Assembly: GCA_031549495.1 (NCBI GenBank)
Contig: JAVBPS010000071.1
Span: 1 to 32,371, forward strand
Length of the DNA stretch: 32,371 bases
Source: JAVBOW01 sp031549495
Lineage (GTDB): Bacteria; Bacteroidota; Bacteroidia; Bacteroidales; Rikenellaceae
Direction of reading: 5' to 3'
The notes beneath the pieces are model-generated. The model was not told where the DNA came from. It did not search any database and worked only from the letters and a program-made list of their open reading frames with translations. Below, piece after piece: positions 1 to 7,493 of this stretch. Position numbers and translations under genes: made by a program. The first letter of the stretch is position 1. Every line of letters starts with the position of its first letter.

Positions 1-62
1 CGACGAGGGATCTACCTTATATAAGTGGTAGATCCCTCGTCGCTTCGCTCCGTCGGGATGAC
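1..62. repeat. Family C hairpin repeat, copy 1 (cut by window edge)
   Basis: An inverted repeat has arms at 1-16 and 27-42 (CGACGAGGGATCTACC and its complement) with an AT-rich 10-nt loop. It is followed by CTTCGCTC and GGGATGAC. The same architecture recurs at 24295-24370, and half of it at 32274-32308. The left end is probably truncated by the window. No coding signal is seen here. Confidence 0.75.
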
Positions 63-96
63 GTGTACACGTTGGCAGGACGTTGTAATTCCGGTT

Positions 97-168
97 CGTA
101 GGGGCACCTCTCGTGGGTGCCCTTTCATATCCGATACAAAAAGGGCACCCGCGAGGGGTGCCCCTACG
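97..168. repeat. Family B double-hairpin repeat, copy 1
   Basis: The arms at 97-123 and 142-168 are inverted copies of a CGTAGGGGCACC...GGGTGCCC unit, and each arm can also fold on itself through GGGCACC/GGTGCCC. Related copies lie at 14819-14844, 24210-24274 and 29989-30051. It lies downstream of the lipoprotein gene, beyond that gene's terminator. Confidence 0.75.
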
Positions 169-194
169 GTACAAAAAAATAGTCGATAGTCAAT

Positions 195-236
195 AAAAAA
201 GGAACGCCGCGAAATGTTTTCGCGGCGTTCCTTTTT
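195..236. terminator. Bidirectional intrinsic terminator
   Basis: A 14-bp stem (201-214 with 218-231, GGAACGCCGCGAAA) has a 3-nt loop, with A6 on its left (195-200) and T5 on its right (232-236). It therefore reads as a rho-independent terminator on both strands. It lies 13 bp past the stop codon of the minus-strand lipoprotein gene. Confidence 0.9.
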
Positions 237-249
237 ATTATAGTGAATA

Positions 250-2577
250 TCAGTTCCCCAACGGCCCGATCTGGCTGCCGGGATACAGATACCAATCCTG
301 GTCCTGCGCCCCGAGCGTAAGCGCCCAGTTGGCGAACCGGCTATAGCCGTAAGTGGCATTGTCCACTTTCTTGCTCTCCTGCGGGAAGTTCCAGTTGTAG
401 ACCGGAATATTGATCGCCCAGGGATAGTTCTGGTTGGAGATGAAATAGAAACCGTAAACAGGGAAGGAGAGGTCGTCCGCCGCCCTGAACCAGCGTGCGA
501 TATCGGTATCGAAGGCCAATTTAGTGGGCTTGTACTGGTTGGGCACGGATTTGCTCGGCAGGTGGATCTCCTTGGCACGGTAGTAAGGCAGCGAATTACC
601 GTTGACGTCCTTGCTGTCCGTCACCACGATGAAGGGGTTATAGGGCGGCGTAACGGCGCTCAGATAGGGGTGACTGGTCATATCGTTGCGGGGGTTCCCG
701 TCGCCGAAGCTGGTCGAAATACGGAAGTAGTATTGCGGGGCGGGCTTGGGCTTGGCGCCGCTGGTGCGGTACTGGTTGTAATCGGGTACCATCGGCTTGA
801 TGTCGTCGAAGACGATGAACACCAGGTTGTCCTGACGCAACTCGAAGCCCTTGGAATCGGTGCTGAAGCGCGGCGCAGTGGGATAGGTATTCATGCGGCG
901 GCCGTCGTCCTGGGTCCCGGTACTGGTCGCGTTGTAGTTGGTCTTCAGGCTGATATTCACCCGATCCTTGTATTGGCTGTAAGGAAGGTTGAGCTCATAC
1001 CCGAATCCGCTATGGAATTCGGCACCCGACCAGCGCGGGGTCAGCGAGTCGACCATACCGACCACATGGTTGTTCGCGTCGAGCATCACCACGCTGTAAT
1101 ATTCGATCACCACGTCGTTCATGTCGTAGTCACCGCGCGTGGGCCACAGGTCCTCGTAAGCGAGCGTGCCTTTATAGACCACATAGTTGGTCCAGGGATC
1201 GGGCTTGGGATCCGGATCCGGATCTTCCGGGATTTCGGGAATATCGCCCGTCGGGTCTTTCTTCACTTTCACCAGGAAGATCACGTCGTTGAAATCGTTG
1301 TCCTCCCAGCCGGTACGCAGGGAGCGCAGCAGGTCTTCGAAAGTCAGCACCAGCACATCCCAGTCGCCGTCCTTGTTATACCCTTCGTCGCGCAGCAGGA
1401 TGGTCTGCTGCTGTTGCTGGAACGCCGCCCCGTAATGAGAGTAGATCGTCCCGAGCATCCAATCCTTCACCACGGAAGTCCCCGACGCATAGGCGTGGGG
1501 ATACATGAAGAAGCCCACGCCCTTGTCGGCCGGGAAGGTCTTCGTCCAGCCGCCCGCACCGCCGTTCAGCGCGGCATCCCAGTACATAAGCTGCACCTGG
1601 TCGCCGGTCGCGAGGTTCCCCCCGCTATAAGCGTACGACGCGTTCGGGAAAGCGAGAACCTTCTGGCAGGCTTCGAGCTGGGCCAGCGTCGTCGGCGGAT
1701 TGGCCTTGTCGTATACATAATATCCCACGGCGCTTTTGAAGTCGCCGCCGTCATGCACGAAAACGAGATTCACCTCGTACGGGTTATCCGACTCGATATT
1801 GGTCTGCTTGTCGAACAACTCGGTCTTGTCCAGCGCCGGGACGGTATTGGGCAGCAGGTTCATCAGGTTATGGAACAACGAAGTGGGAACCGCGCCTTGC
1901 TCGGCCATTTTATAAAGGGGCACCCCGTCGTTGTCCCAGCCGTAGGTCCCGGCAGCCGGATCGCCCAGGATCTTCACCCCGGCGGGCGCCGAGCTGTTCG
2001 CGGCGCGCGAAAGGCCGCGGGAAACGCTACGCCCGGCGGTAGAAGAGCTCATGACCAGGTTGATCTGGTCGCCCTGCAACTCCACTTCGGCGATCTCGGG
2101 CACGTAATAGGTGTCGCTGCCGTATTCGGTATATATCCACACTTTGCCCGCGGCTTCGATATGCCGGGGCAGGACGGCCTTGAATTGCAGGTATCCCTTA
2201 TCATCCGTGATCGCACGGTAGATCGGCTCCAGGGTCGTGGAGGTAGCCGGGGCAGGCATGACCAGGCCATTGGCGTCGACAGAATATTTCTCTCCTTCCA
2301 CGCCTTTGAACTGGGCGCGGGTAAGCCCGTCCTTATTCACCTGGCTGGTCGGATTCTGGTCGTAGATCGAAAAACTCATCTGCCCGATGGGTTTCAGCTT
2401 CCCCTGGGCGTCTTTTTGGGAGCGGTAGTCCACCGTCACGGTGTACTCCTTTGTGGTCGCAAAGTCAAAGCTGTTGATCCGGTCGCTGATGTCGGGGTTG
2501 TCCGACGGGTGTTTCAGACAGCCGGTCAGGGCCGCTGAGACAGCGAAAATCGCCGATAATAAGATAACTTTTTTCAT
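250..2577 (-). CDS. LruC-domain (DUF4114/DUF4842-type) surface lipoprotein
   Basis: This 775-residue protein has a lipoprotein signal: a Lys-Lys n-region, a hydrophobic core and the lipobox LTGC with Cys20. It is therefore expected to be lipidated and possibly surface-exposed. The N-terminal part (about 40-190) looks like beta-rich repeats. A polyglutamine patch lies near residue 386. Two related acidic motifs follow: WEDNDFNDVIF (about 423-433) and RGDYDMNDVVI (about 480-490). They are separated by a Pro-Asp-rich linker (about 445-460). Such D-x-D-x-N-D-V motifs are typical of DUF4114 and LruC-domain proteins of Bacteroidota, whose function is not known; calcium binding by the acidic motifs is inference. 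The gene is monocistronic, with a promoter box at 2620-2627 and a terminator at 195-236. Family assignment is from recognition of the motifs, not a search. Confidence 0.85.
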   Translation of the reverse strand: MKKVILLSAIFAVSAALTGCLKHPSDNPDISDRINSFDFATTKEYTVTVDYRSQKDAQGKLKPIGQMSFSIYDQNPTSQVNKDGLTRAQFKGVEGEKYSVDANGLVMPAPATSTTLEPIYRAITDDKGYLQFKAVLPRHIEAAGKVWIYTEYGSDTYYVPEIAEVELQGDQINLVMSSSTAGRSVSRGLSRAANSSAPAGVKILGDPAAGTYGWDNDGVPLYKMAEQGAVPTSLFHNLMNLLPNTVPALDKTELFDKQTNIESDNPYEVNLVFVHDGGDFKSAVGYYVYDKANPPTTLAQLEACQKVLAFPNASYAYSGGNLATGDQVQLMYWDAALNGGAGGWTKTFPADKGVGFFMYPHAYASGTSVVKDWMLGTIYSHYGAAFQQQQQTILLRDEGYNKDGDWDVLVLTFEDLLRSLRTGWEDNDFNDVIFLVKVKKDPTGDIPEIPEDPDPDPKPDPWTNYVVYKGTLAYEDLWPTRGDYDMNDVVIEYYSVVMLDANNHVVGMVDSLTPRWSGAEFHSGFGYELNLPYSQYKDRVNISLKTNYNATSTGTQDDGRRMNTYPTAPRFSTDSKGFELRQDNLVFIVFDDIKPMVPDYNQYRTSGAKPKPAPQYYFRISTSFGDGNPRNDMTSHPYLSAVTPPYNPFIVVTDSKDVNGNSLPYYRAKEIHLPSKSVPNQYKPTKLAFDTDIARWFRAADDLSFPVYGFYFISNQNYPWAINIPVYNWNFPQESKKVDNATYGYSRFANWALTLGAQDQDWYLYPGSQIGPLGN

Positions 2578-2619
2578 ATGATTTTAGGTTGTATAATATT
2601 GATAACTATCTCTCCGCCG

Positions 2620-2627
2620 CAAATTTA
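2620..2627 (-). promoter_or_regulatory. -7 promoter box of the LruC lipoprotein gene
   Basis: On the minus strand this reads TAAATTTG, a full match to the Bacteroidota TAnnTTTG box. A TTTTG lies further upstream, but with a short spacer (about 15 nt). Predicted transcription starts about 40 nt before the ATG. Confidence 0.6.
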
Positions 2628-2777
2628 GCACTTTATTTCATACAAAATCCGCAGTGCGCATGAAAAAACGGAAAAAATAAGCCTTTTATTTTATCACGTA
2701 CAAACAGTTATGCGAAAAAACACAACAAAAAGCCCTCTTTTTTTATAACATCCCTGTCGGATGCCGGTTTAAAATCG

Positions 2778-2785
2778 TACATTTG
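2778..2785 (+). promoter_or_regulatory. -7 promoter box of pta
   Basis: TACATTTG matches TAnnTTTG exactly and lies 29 nt before the pta ATG. No good -33 TTTG is visible. The 237-bp gap it shares with the divergent lipoprotein gene is otherwise AT-rich with no further gene. Confidence 0.65.
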
Positions 2786-2814
2786 CGCAACTATTATTCT
2801 AATCATACGGAATC

Positions 2815-3816
2815 ATGGATTTCTTAGAAGGCATAAAATCTACGGCCAAGGCTAATCTGCGTCGCATCGTGCTGCCCGAAAGCGGCGACGAGCGCATCCT
2901 GAAAGCGGCCGACCGGATCATCGCCGAAGGGATCGCCCGCCCGGTGCTGATCGGCGCCCCGGACCAAATAGCGCATCTGGCTTCGGAGCTCTATCTGGAG
3001 AACCTCGGGCAGGCCGAGATCATCGACCCGGCCAATAACCCGCACGAACAGCGTTACATAGAGCTGATGCTGTCTCTGCGTGCGGCGAAGGGGCTTACTT
3101 TCGAGCAGGCCTCCGTGCTCGTGCACGATCCGCTGTACCTCGCTTCGGTGATGGTCAAGGCGGGCGACGCGGACGGCGAGGTGGCCGGGGCTGCCAATGC
3201 CACGGGCGACGTGTTGCGCCCCGCGTTCCAGTATGTGAAAACGCTGCCGGGCGTGAGCGTGGTCTCGGGGGTGTTCATCATGATCATGCCCGACAAGGTG
3301 TTCGGCCACGAAGGCACGCTGGTGTTCGCCGACTGCGCGGTGCATCCCGACCCGACGGCCGCCGAACTGGCCGAGATCGCCGTGATGACCGGCCGCACGA
3401 CCCGTGCGATCGCCGGTTTCGAGCCGCGCATCGCCATGCTCAGCTTCTCGACCAAAGGCTCGGCCAAACACCCGATGGTGGACAAGGTGGTCGAAGCGAC
3501 CGCACTGGCCCGCCAGATGGCCCCCGACCTGGTGATCGACGGCGAATTGCAGTCCGACGCGGCGATCGTCCCCGGCATCGGCGCCTCGAAAGCCCCGGGC
3601 AGTCCCGTGGCGGGCAAGGCCAACGTCCTGATATTCCCCACGCTTGAGTCGGGCAATATCGCCTATAAACTGGTCCAGCGTCTGGGCCGCGCCCAAGCCG
3701 TAGGCCCCATCCTGCAAGGCATGGCCGCCCCGATCAACGACCTCTCGCGCGGTTGCTCGGTCGAGGACATCGTCAATATGGTCGCCATCACCTCCTGTCA
3801 GGCCAACGCAAAATAA
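2815..3816 (+). CDS. pta: Phosphate acetyltransferase
   Basis: The 333-residue protein has the single-domain PTA_PTB fold and the usual length for the short form of phosphotransacetylase (acetyl-CoA + Pi to acetyl-phosphate + CoA). Recognisable blocks are LPESGDERILKAADRI near the N-terminus, GDADGEVAGAANATGDVLRP mid-protein, MLSFSTKGSAKHP, DGELQSDAAIVP and, near the C-terminus, QRLGRAQAVGPILQG. The first ATG agrees with the family N-terminus and follows a -7 box by 29 nt. It is followed by ackA on the same strand, so the pair would make acetate and ATP in the cytoplasm. A repeat hairpin begins only 6 nt after the stop. The neighbouring paralogue ptb (5210-6118) is more distant, so the acetyl specificity is inferred from pairing with ackA. 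Confidence 0.95.
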   Translation: MDFLEGIKSTAKANLRRIVLPESGDERILKAADRIIAEGIARPVLIGAPDQIAHLASELYLENLGQAEIIDPANNPHEQRYIELMLSLRAAKGLTFEQASVLVHDPLYLASVMVKAGDADGEVAGAANATGDVLRPAFQYVKTLPGVSVVSGVFIMIMPDKVFGHEGTLVFADCAVHPDPTAAELAEIAVMTGRTTRAIAGFEPRIAMLSFSTKGSAKHPMVDKVVEATALARQMAPDLVIDGELQSDAAIVPGIGASKAPGSPVAGKANVLIFPTLESGNIAYKLVQRLGRAQAVGPILQGMAAPINDLSRGCSVEDIVNMVAITSCQANAK

Positions 3817-3822
3817 TGTCTT

Positions 3823-3855
3823 TTTGTCATTCTGAACGCAGTGAAGAATGACAAA
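3823..3855. repeat. Family A repeat, collapsed copy A1
   Basis: Perfect 11-bp arms TTTGTCATTCT (3823-3833) and AGAATGACAAA (3845-3855) enclose an 11-nt loop GAACGCAGTGA. The sequence equals the outer left arm of the longer copies joined directly to their closing end, so it looks like an internal deletion. It begins 6 nt after the pta stop. Confidence 0.8.
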
Positions 3856-3857
3856 AC

Positions 3858-3889
3858 AATTCATAATCCATAATTCATAATTCATAATT
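3858..3889 (+). repeat. Family D 32-nt AT-rich heptamer repeat, copy 1
   Basis: About four units of the heptamer ATTCATA end 5 nt before the ackA start codon. The 32-nt block is 31/32 identical to 19872-19903, which lies just before hisS. It may be part of a 5' untranslated region. Confidence 0.75.
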
Positions 3890-3894
3890 ATATA

Positions 3895-5109
3895 ATGGTA
3901 ATTCTCGTTTTAAACTGCGGCAGCTCCTCTATCAAATACCAGGTCATCAGCATGGCCAAAGAGGGTCACTCGGTACTGGCCAAAGGCCTCGTGGAACGCA
4001 TCGGTCTTCCGGACGCCGTGGTCACCCACAAACCGGCCGAGCGCCCCAAACACACCGCCGTACGCAACATCCCCGACCACTCGTCGGGCATCAACGTGAT
4101 CATCGGCCTGCTCACGGACGAGCAGCAGGGGGTGATCTCCTCATTGTCCGAACTGAACGCCGTCGGGCACCGCGTGGCCCACGGGGGCGAATACTTCAGC
4201 AGCAGCGCCGTGGTCGACCGCACCGTGATCCAGCAGATCGAAAGCTGTTTCGAGTTGGCCCCGCTGCACAATCCGGCCAACTTGAAGGGGATCCTGTCGA
4301 TCGACACCATCCTGCCGAACATCCCGCAGGTGGCCGTTTTCGACACCTCGTTCCACCAGACCATGCCGGCGAAAAGCTATCTCTACGCCCTGCCCTACTC
4401 CTATTACGAGGAGTTGCGCGTGCGCAAGTACGGCTTCCACGGCACGAGCCATAAATTCGTGGCGCTGAAAGCCTGCGAAATGGCCGGGATCGACTACGGG
4501 AAATCCCGGATCGTCACCTGCCACATCGGCAACGGCGCGTCGGTGACCGCCATCCTGAACGGCAAATCGTACGACACCTCGATGGGCTTCACTCCCGTCG
4601 ACGGGCTGATCATGGGTACGCGCTGCGGGTCGATCGACCCCGGGGCGCTGCTCTACATCGCCGACAAGCAGGGTTTGAGCTTTGCAAAGACCAACGACCT
4701 GATCAACAAGCAGTCCGGCATGCTCGGCCTGACGGGCATCTCGTCCGACATGCGCGATATCGACACCCAGGCCGCGGCGGGCAACCAGCGCGCGCAATTG
4801 GCCCTGGAGATGTACTACGAACGCGTGAAGAAATTCGTGGGCGCGTACGCCGCCGCGATGGAAGGCCTCGACCTGTTGGTCTTCACGGGCGGCGTGGGCG
4901 AGAACGACCCCAACCTGCGCAGCTACGTCTGCCGCGGGATGGAGTTCATGGGCCTGCAATTCGACCCAGCGGCCAATGACGGGGTGCGCGGGACGGACAA
5001 GATCCTCTCCGCCACCGGTTCGAAAGTCACCGTGGCCGTGACGACGACGGACGAAGAGCTCGTTATCGCGACAGATACTTACAATTTAACGAAAAAACGA
5101 TCCGAATAA
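3895..5109 (+). CDS. ackA: Acetate kinase
   Basis: The 404-residue protein is a member of the ASKHA acetokinase family, which makes acetate and ATP from acetyl-phosphate. Visible family motifs are NCGSSSIKYQ (Asn7), HRVAHGG (Arg93), VFDTSFHQTMP (Asp150), YGFHGTSHKFV (His182), CHIGNGASVTAI, GLIMGTRCGSIDPG (Arg243) and FTGGVGEN near the C-terminus. All expected catalytic residues are present and the length is normal. It follows pta by 78 bp that hold repeats A1 and D, and is followed by a strong terminator at 5130-5169. It is probably transcribed with pta. Confidence 0.97.
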   Translation: MVILVLNCGSSSIKYQVISMAKEGHSVLAKGLVERIGLPDAVVTHKPAERPKHTAVRNIPDHSSGINVIIGLLTDEQQGVISSLSELNAVGHRVAHGGEYFSSSAVVDRTVIQQIESCFELAPLHNPANLKGILSIDTILPNIPQVAVFDTSFHQTMPAKSYLYALPYSYYEELRVRKYGFHGTSHKFVALKACEMAGIDYGKSRIVTCHIGNGASVTAILNGKSYDTSMGFTPVDGLIMGTRCGSIDPGALLYIADKQGLSFAKTNDLINKQSGMLGLTGISSDMRDIDTQAAAGNQRAQLALEMYYERVKKFVGAYAAAMEGLDLLVFTGGVGENDPNLRSYVCRGMEFMGLQFDPAANDGVRGTDKILSATGSKVTVAVTTTDEELVIATDTYNLTKKRSE

Positions 5110-5129
5110 TTTGGGTTCGTTATATTTTC

Positions 5130-5169
5130 AAAGGAATTTCCTGCATTTGCGCAGGAAATTCCTTTTTTT
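5130..5169 (+). terminator. Intrinsic terminator after ackA
   Basis: A 15-bp stem (5130-5144 with 5151-5165, AAAGGAATTTCCTGC) has a 6-nt loop and runs into seven T (5163-5169). This separates pta-ackA from ptb-buk transcriptionally. A near-match -7 box (TAACTTTA, 5174-5181) follows for ptb. Confidence 0.9.
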
Positions 5170-5209
5170 ATCCTTAACTTTATGCCACTAATTAAATAAT
5201 AAAAATACT

Positions 5210-6118
5210 ATGATCACGAAACTCGCTCAATTAGTCGACGCCGCCCGCGGACGCGGTCGCAAAAAACTCGTCGTGGCTTACGCCCAGGACCTTCACACGC
5301 TGGAAGCGGTGGACAATGCCGTGCGCGAAGGCCTCGTGGAGGCGATCCTGATCGGCAATCCCACCGAAATCCATGCGATCTGTAAAAAAGCGGGAATCGA
5401 CGACAGCCGCTTTCAGATCATCGAGGGCGGCAGCGACGTGCAGTGCGTGGCCGACGCCGTGCGTATGGTCTCGTCGGGCGAGGCGGATATTCTGATGAAG
5501 GGCCTCGTGACCACCGACCGCTACATGCGCGGCATCCTCTCGAAAGAGTACGGCCTGCTGCCCCCGAAGGGCGTGCTGAGCCATGTGACGGTGGTCGAGA
5601 TGCCCGCCTATCACAAATTGGTGACCGTGTCGGACGTGGCGGTGATCCCCTATCCCGACATCGCGCAGAAACAGGCCATGACGCGCTACCTGATCGAGAC
5701 CGCCCGTACCGCATTGGGCATCGAGCGGCCGAAGGTGGCCTGCATCGCCCCGAGCGAGCAGATGCTGCCCGGCGTGGCGTCGAGCGTCGACGCGGCGATC
5801 ATCGCCAAAATGGGCGACCGGGGACAGCTGGGCGACGCGCTGGTGGACGGCCCGCTGGCGCTGGACGTGGCGCTGTTCAAGGAGGTCGCCGAGACGAAGA
5901 AATTGCAGGGGAGCAGTGTAGCCGGCGACGCCGACTGCCTGCTCTTCCCCAACATAGACGCGGCGAACGTCTTTTTTAAAGCCTCGACCAAACTGTGCGG
6001 CGGGGAACTGGCGGCGATGGTCGCCGGGACGAAAGCGCCCTGCGTGCTCACCTCGCGCGGCGATTCGCGCGAATCGAAACTCTATTCGATCGCCCTGGCC
6101 TGCCTGAGCGCAAAATAA
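5210..6118 (+). CDS. ptb: Phosphate butyryltransferase (phosphate acyltransferase)
   Basis: The 302-residue protein belongs to the PTA_PTB family but is clearly different from the upstream pta. It starts ITKLAQLVDAA and carries GEADILMKGLVTT, KGVLSHVTVVEMP, IPYPDIAQKQAM and, at the C-terminus, APCVLTSRGDSRESKLYSIA, which are typical of the butyryltransferase branch. It would convert butyryl-CoA and phosphate to butyryl-phosphate. The adjacent buk gene on the same strand supports a ptb-buk unit. The chain length used cannot be read from sequence; branched or propionyl substrates are possible. It has its own probable promoter after the ackA terminator. Repeat copy A2 begins 8 nt after its stop. 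Confidence 0.92.
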   Translation: MITKLAQLVDAARGRGRKKLVVAYAQDLHTLEAVDNAVREGLVEAILIGNPTEIHAICKKAGIDDSRFQIIEGGSDVQCVADAVRMVSSGEADILMKGLVTTDRYMRGILSKEYGLLPPKGVLSHVTVVEMPAYHKLVTVSDVAVIPYPDIAQKQAMTRYLIETARTALGIERPKVACIAPSEQMLPGVASSVDAAIIAKMGDRGQLGDALVDGPLALDVALFKEVAETKKLQGSSVAGDADCLLFPNIDAANVFFKASTKLCGGELAAMVAGTKAPCVLTSRGDSRESKLYSIALACLSAK

Positions 6119-6126
6119 TCAACTGC

Positions 6127-6213
6127 TTGTCATTCTGAACGCAGTGAAGAATCTTGGTCGGGCTGTGTTCAGAATATTCCGACCAAGATTCTTCACTGCG
6201 TTCAGAATGACAA
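6127..6213. repeat. Family A repeat, full copy A2
   Basis: A perfect 35-bp inverted repeat, arms 6127-6161 and 6179-6213, encloses a 17-nt loop. The arm runs from TTGTCATTCTGAACGCAG to CTTGGTCGG. It lies between ptb and buk. The reading frame of buk is open through the right part of it, but that extension is repeat sequence, not protein. Confidence 0.9.
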
Positions 6214-6227
6214 AACACGCAAAACCG

Positions 6228-7289
6228 ATGAAAATACTCGCCATCAATCCCGGCTCGACCTCCACGAAGATCGCCGTTTACAACGATCAAACCCCCATTT
6301 TGGAACTCTCGCTCGCACACAGCGCCGAGAGCCTGAAAGGCTATCCGACCGTCATGGCCCAGTTCGATTTCCGCAAGCAGGCCGTGCTCGACGCGCTGTT
6401 GCAGGCAGGCATCGACCCGGCCGGACTGGACGCCGTGATCGGGCGCGGAGGGCTTGTGAAGCCGATCCCTTCGGGGGTTTATCTTGTAAACGACGCCCTG
6501 CGCCGTGACTTGTTGGAAGGTGTGAGCGGCGAGCACGCATCGAACCTGGGCGGGCTGATCGCCGACAGCATCGCGCGTCCGGCGGGCATTCCGGCCTATA
6601 TCGCCGACCCGGTGGTGGTGGACGAATTGCAGGATGTGGCGCGCGTGACGGGCCTGCCGCAGGTCGCGCGCGTGTCGATCTTCCACGCGCTGAACCAGAA
6701 GGCCGTGGCGCGTGAATATGCGGAGCGTATCGGCAAGCCTTATGAAGAGCTGAACCTGATCGTGGCCCACCTGGGCGGTGGTATCTCCGTAGGCGCACAC
6801 CGGCAGGGCCAGGTCGTGGATGTGAACAACGCCTTGGACGGCGACGGGCCTTTCTCGCCCGAGCGTTCGGGATCGTTACCCACGGGCGGGCTCGTCTCGC
6901 TCTGTTATGATCCGGATTACAACGAGCAGCGCATCCGCAAGATGCTTTGCGGCCGCGGCGGCCTGGTGGCCCACCTGGGCACGAACAACATGAAGGAGGC
7001 CTTCGCGCTGGCGCAGACCGACCATCGCACGAAAACCGTGCTGGATGCCATGTTCTATAATATAGGTAAAGCCATCGGCTCGATGGCCGCCGTACTCGCG
7101 GGCAAGGTCGATGCGATCATCATCACGGGCGGCATCGCTCATAACCCGCCCGTGTGCGATTATATCACGAAGATGGTGTCGTTCATCGCCCCGGTCATCG
7201 TGCGCCCGGGGGAGAATGAATTGGAGGCATTGGCCACCAATGCGATACACGCTTTAGAGGGCAGCGTTCCTGTGAAGATTTACGAATAA
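6228..7289 (+). CDS. buk: Butyrate kinase
   Basis: The 353-residue acetokinase-family enzyme makes butyrate and ATP from butyryl-phosphate. Key blocks are LAINPGSTSTKIAVY at the N-terminus, VIGRGGLVKPIPSG, LIVAHLGGGISVGAH, NALDGDGPFSPERSG and IIITGGIAHNPPV. I chose the ATG at 6228 because family members begin MKILAINPGSTSTK and because the in-frame extension to 6144 lies inside repeat A2. Length fits the family (about 355). It follows ptb by 109 bp. The complex A3 repeat begins 7 nt after the stop, where it meets pyrF from the other strand. A branched-chain or isobutyrate preference cannot be excluded. Confidence 0.95.
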   Translation: MKILAINPGSTSTKIAVYNDQTPILELSLAHSAESLKGYPTVMAQFDFRKQAVLDALLQAGIDPAGLDAVIGRGGLVKPIPSGVYLVNDALRRDLLEGVSGEHASNLGGLIADSIARPAGIPAYIADPVVVDELQDVARVTGLPQVARVSIFHALNQKAVAREYAERIGKPYEELNLIVAHLGGGISVGAHRQGQVVDVNNALDGDGPFSPERSGSLPTGGLVSLCYDPDYNEQRIRKMLCGRGGLVAHLGTNNMKEAFALAQTDHRTKTVLDAMFYNIGKAIGSMAAVLAGKVDAIIITGGIAHNPPVCDYITKMVSFIAPVIVRPGENELEALATNAIHALEGSVPVKIYE

Positions 7290-7296
7290 TTCCCGT

Positions 7297-7486
7297 TTTG
7301 TCATTCAGCGCGAAGCGAACCGACGCAGTCAGCGAGTGCAGAGGCCAAACGTATTTTTGTTTGGCCTATGTCGAGCGACGAGGAGGAAAACGAACGAATC
7401 TTTGTTCGTTCGTTAACAAATAGAATCTTGGTCGGAACTGCCTAAACAGTAAGACCAAGATTCTTCGCTTCGCTCTGAATGACAAA
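7297..7486. repeat. Family A repeat, 190-bp composite copy A3 with nested hairpins
   Basis: The outer ends are family A arms (TTTGTCATTCAGCGCGAAGC on the left and its near-complement ending in TGAATGACAAA on the right). Inside are three further hairpins: 7342-7350/7359-7367 (AGGCCAAAC), 7389-7398/7405-7414 (AACGAACGAA) and 7422-7433/7453-7464 (AGAATCTTGGTC). It lies between the convergent buk and pyrF genes, 7 nt from each stop. Confidence 0.85.
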
Positions 7487-7493
7487 TAGGCTA

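Noticed and set aside
1..200. Repeats considered as a CRISPR array
   Set aside because: The units are paired hairpins with no regular spacers, and no cas genes are present anywhere in the window.
562..2538. 658-codon frame opposite the LruC lipoprotein gene
   Set aside because: Same pattern: His/Val/Arg/Gly-rich, no signal or domain, and fully covered by a gene with lipobox, promoter and terminator.
6144..6227. N-terminal extension of butyrate kinase
   Set aside because: It starts within the right-hand part of repeat A2 and adds no family sequence; MKILAINPGSTSTK is the usual start.
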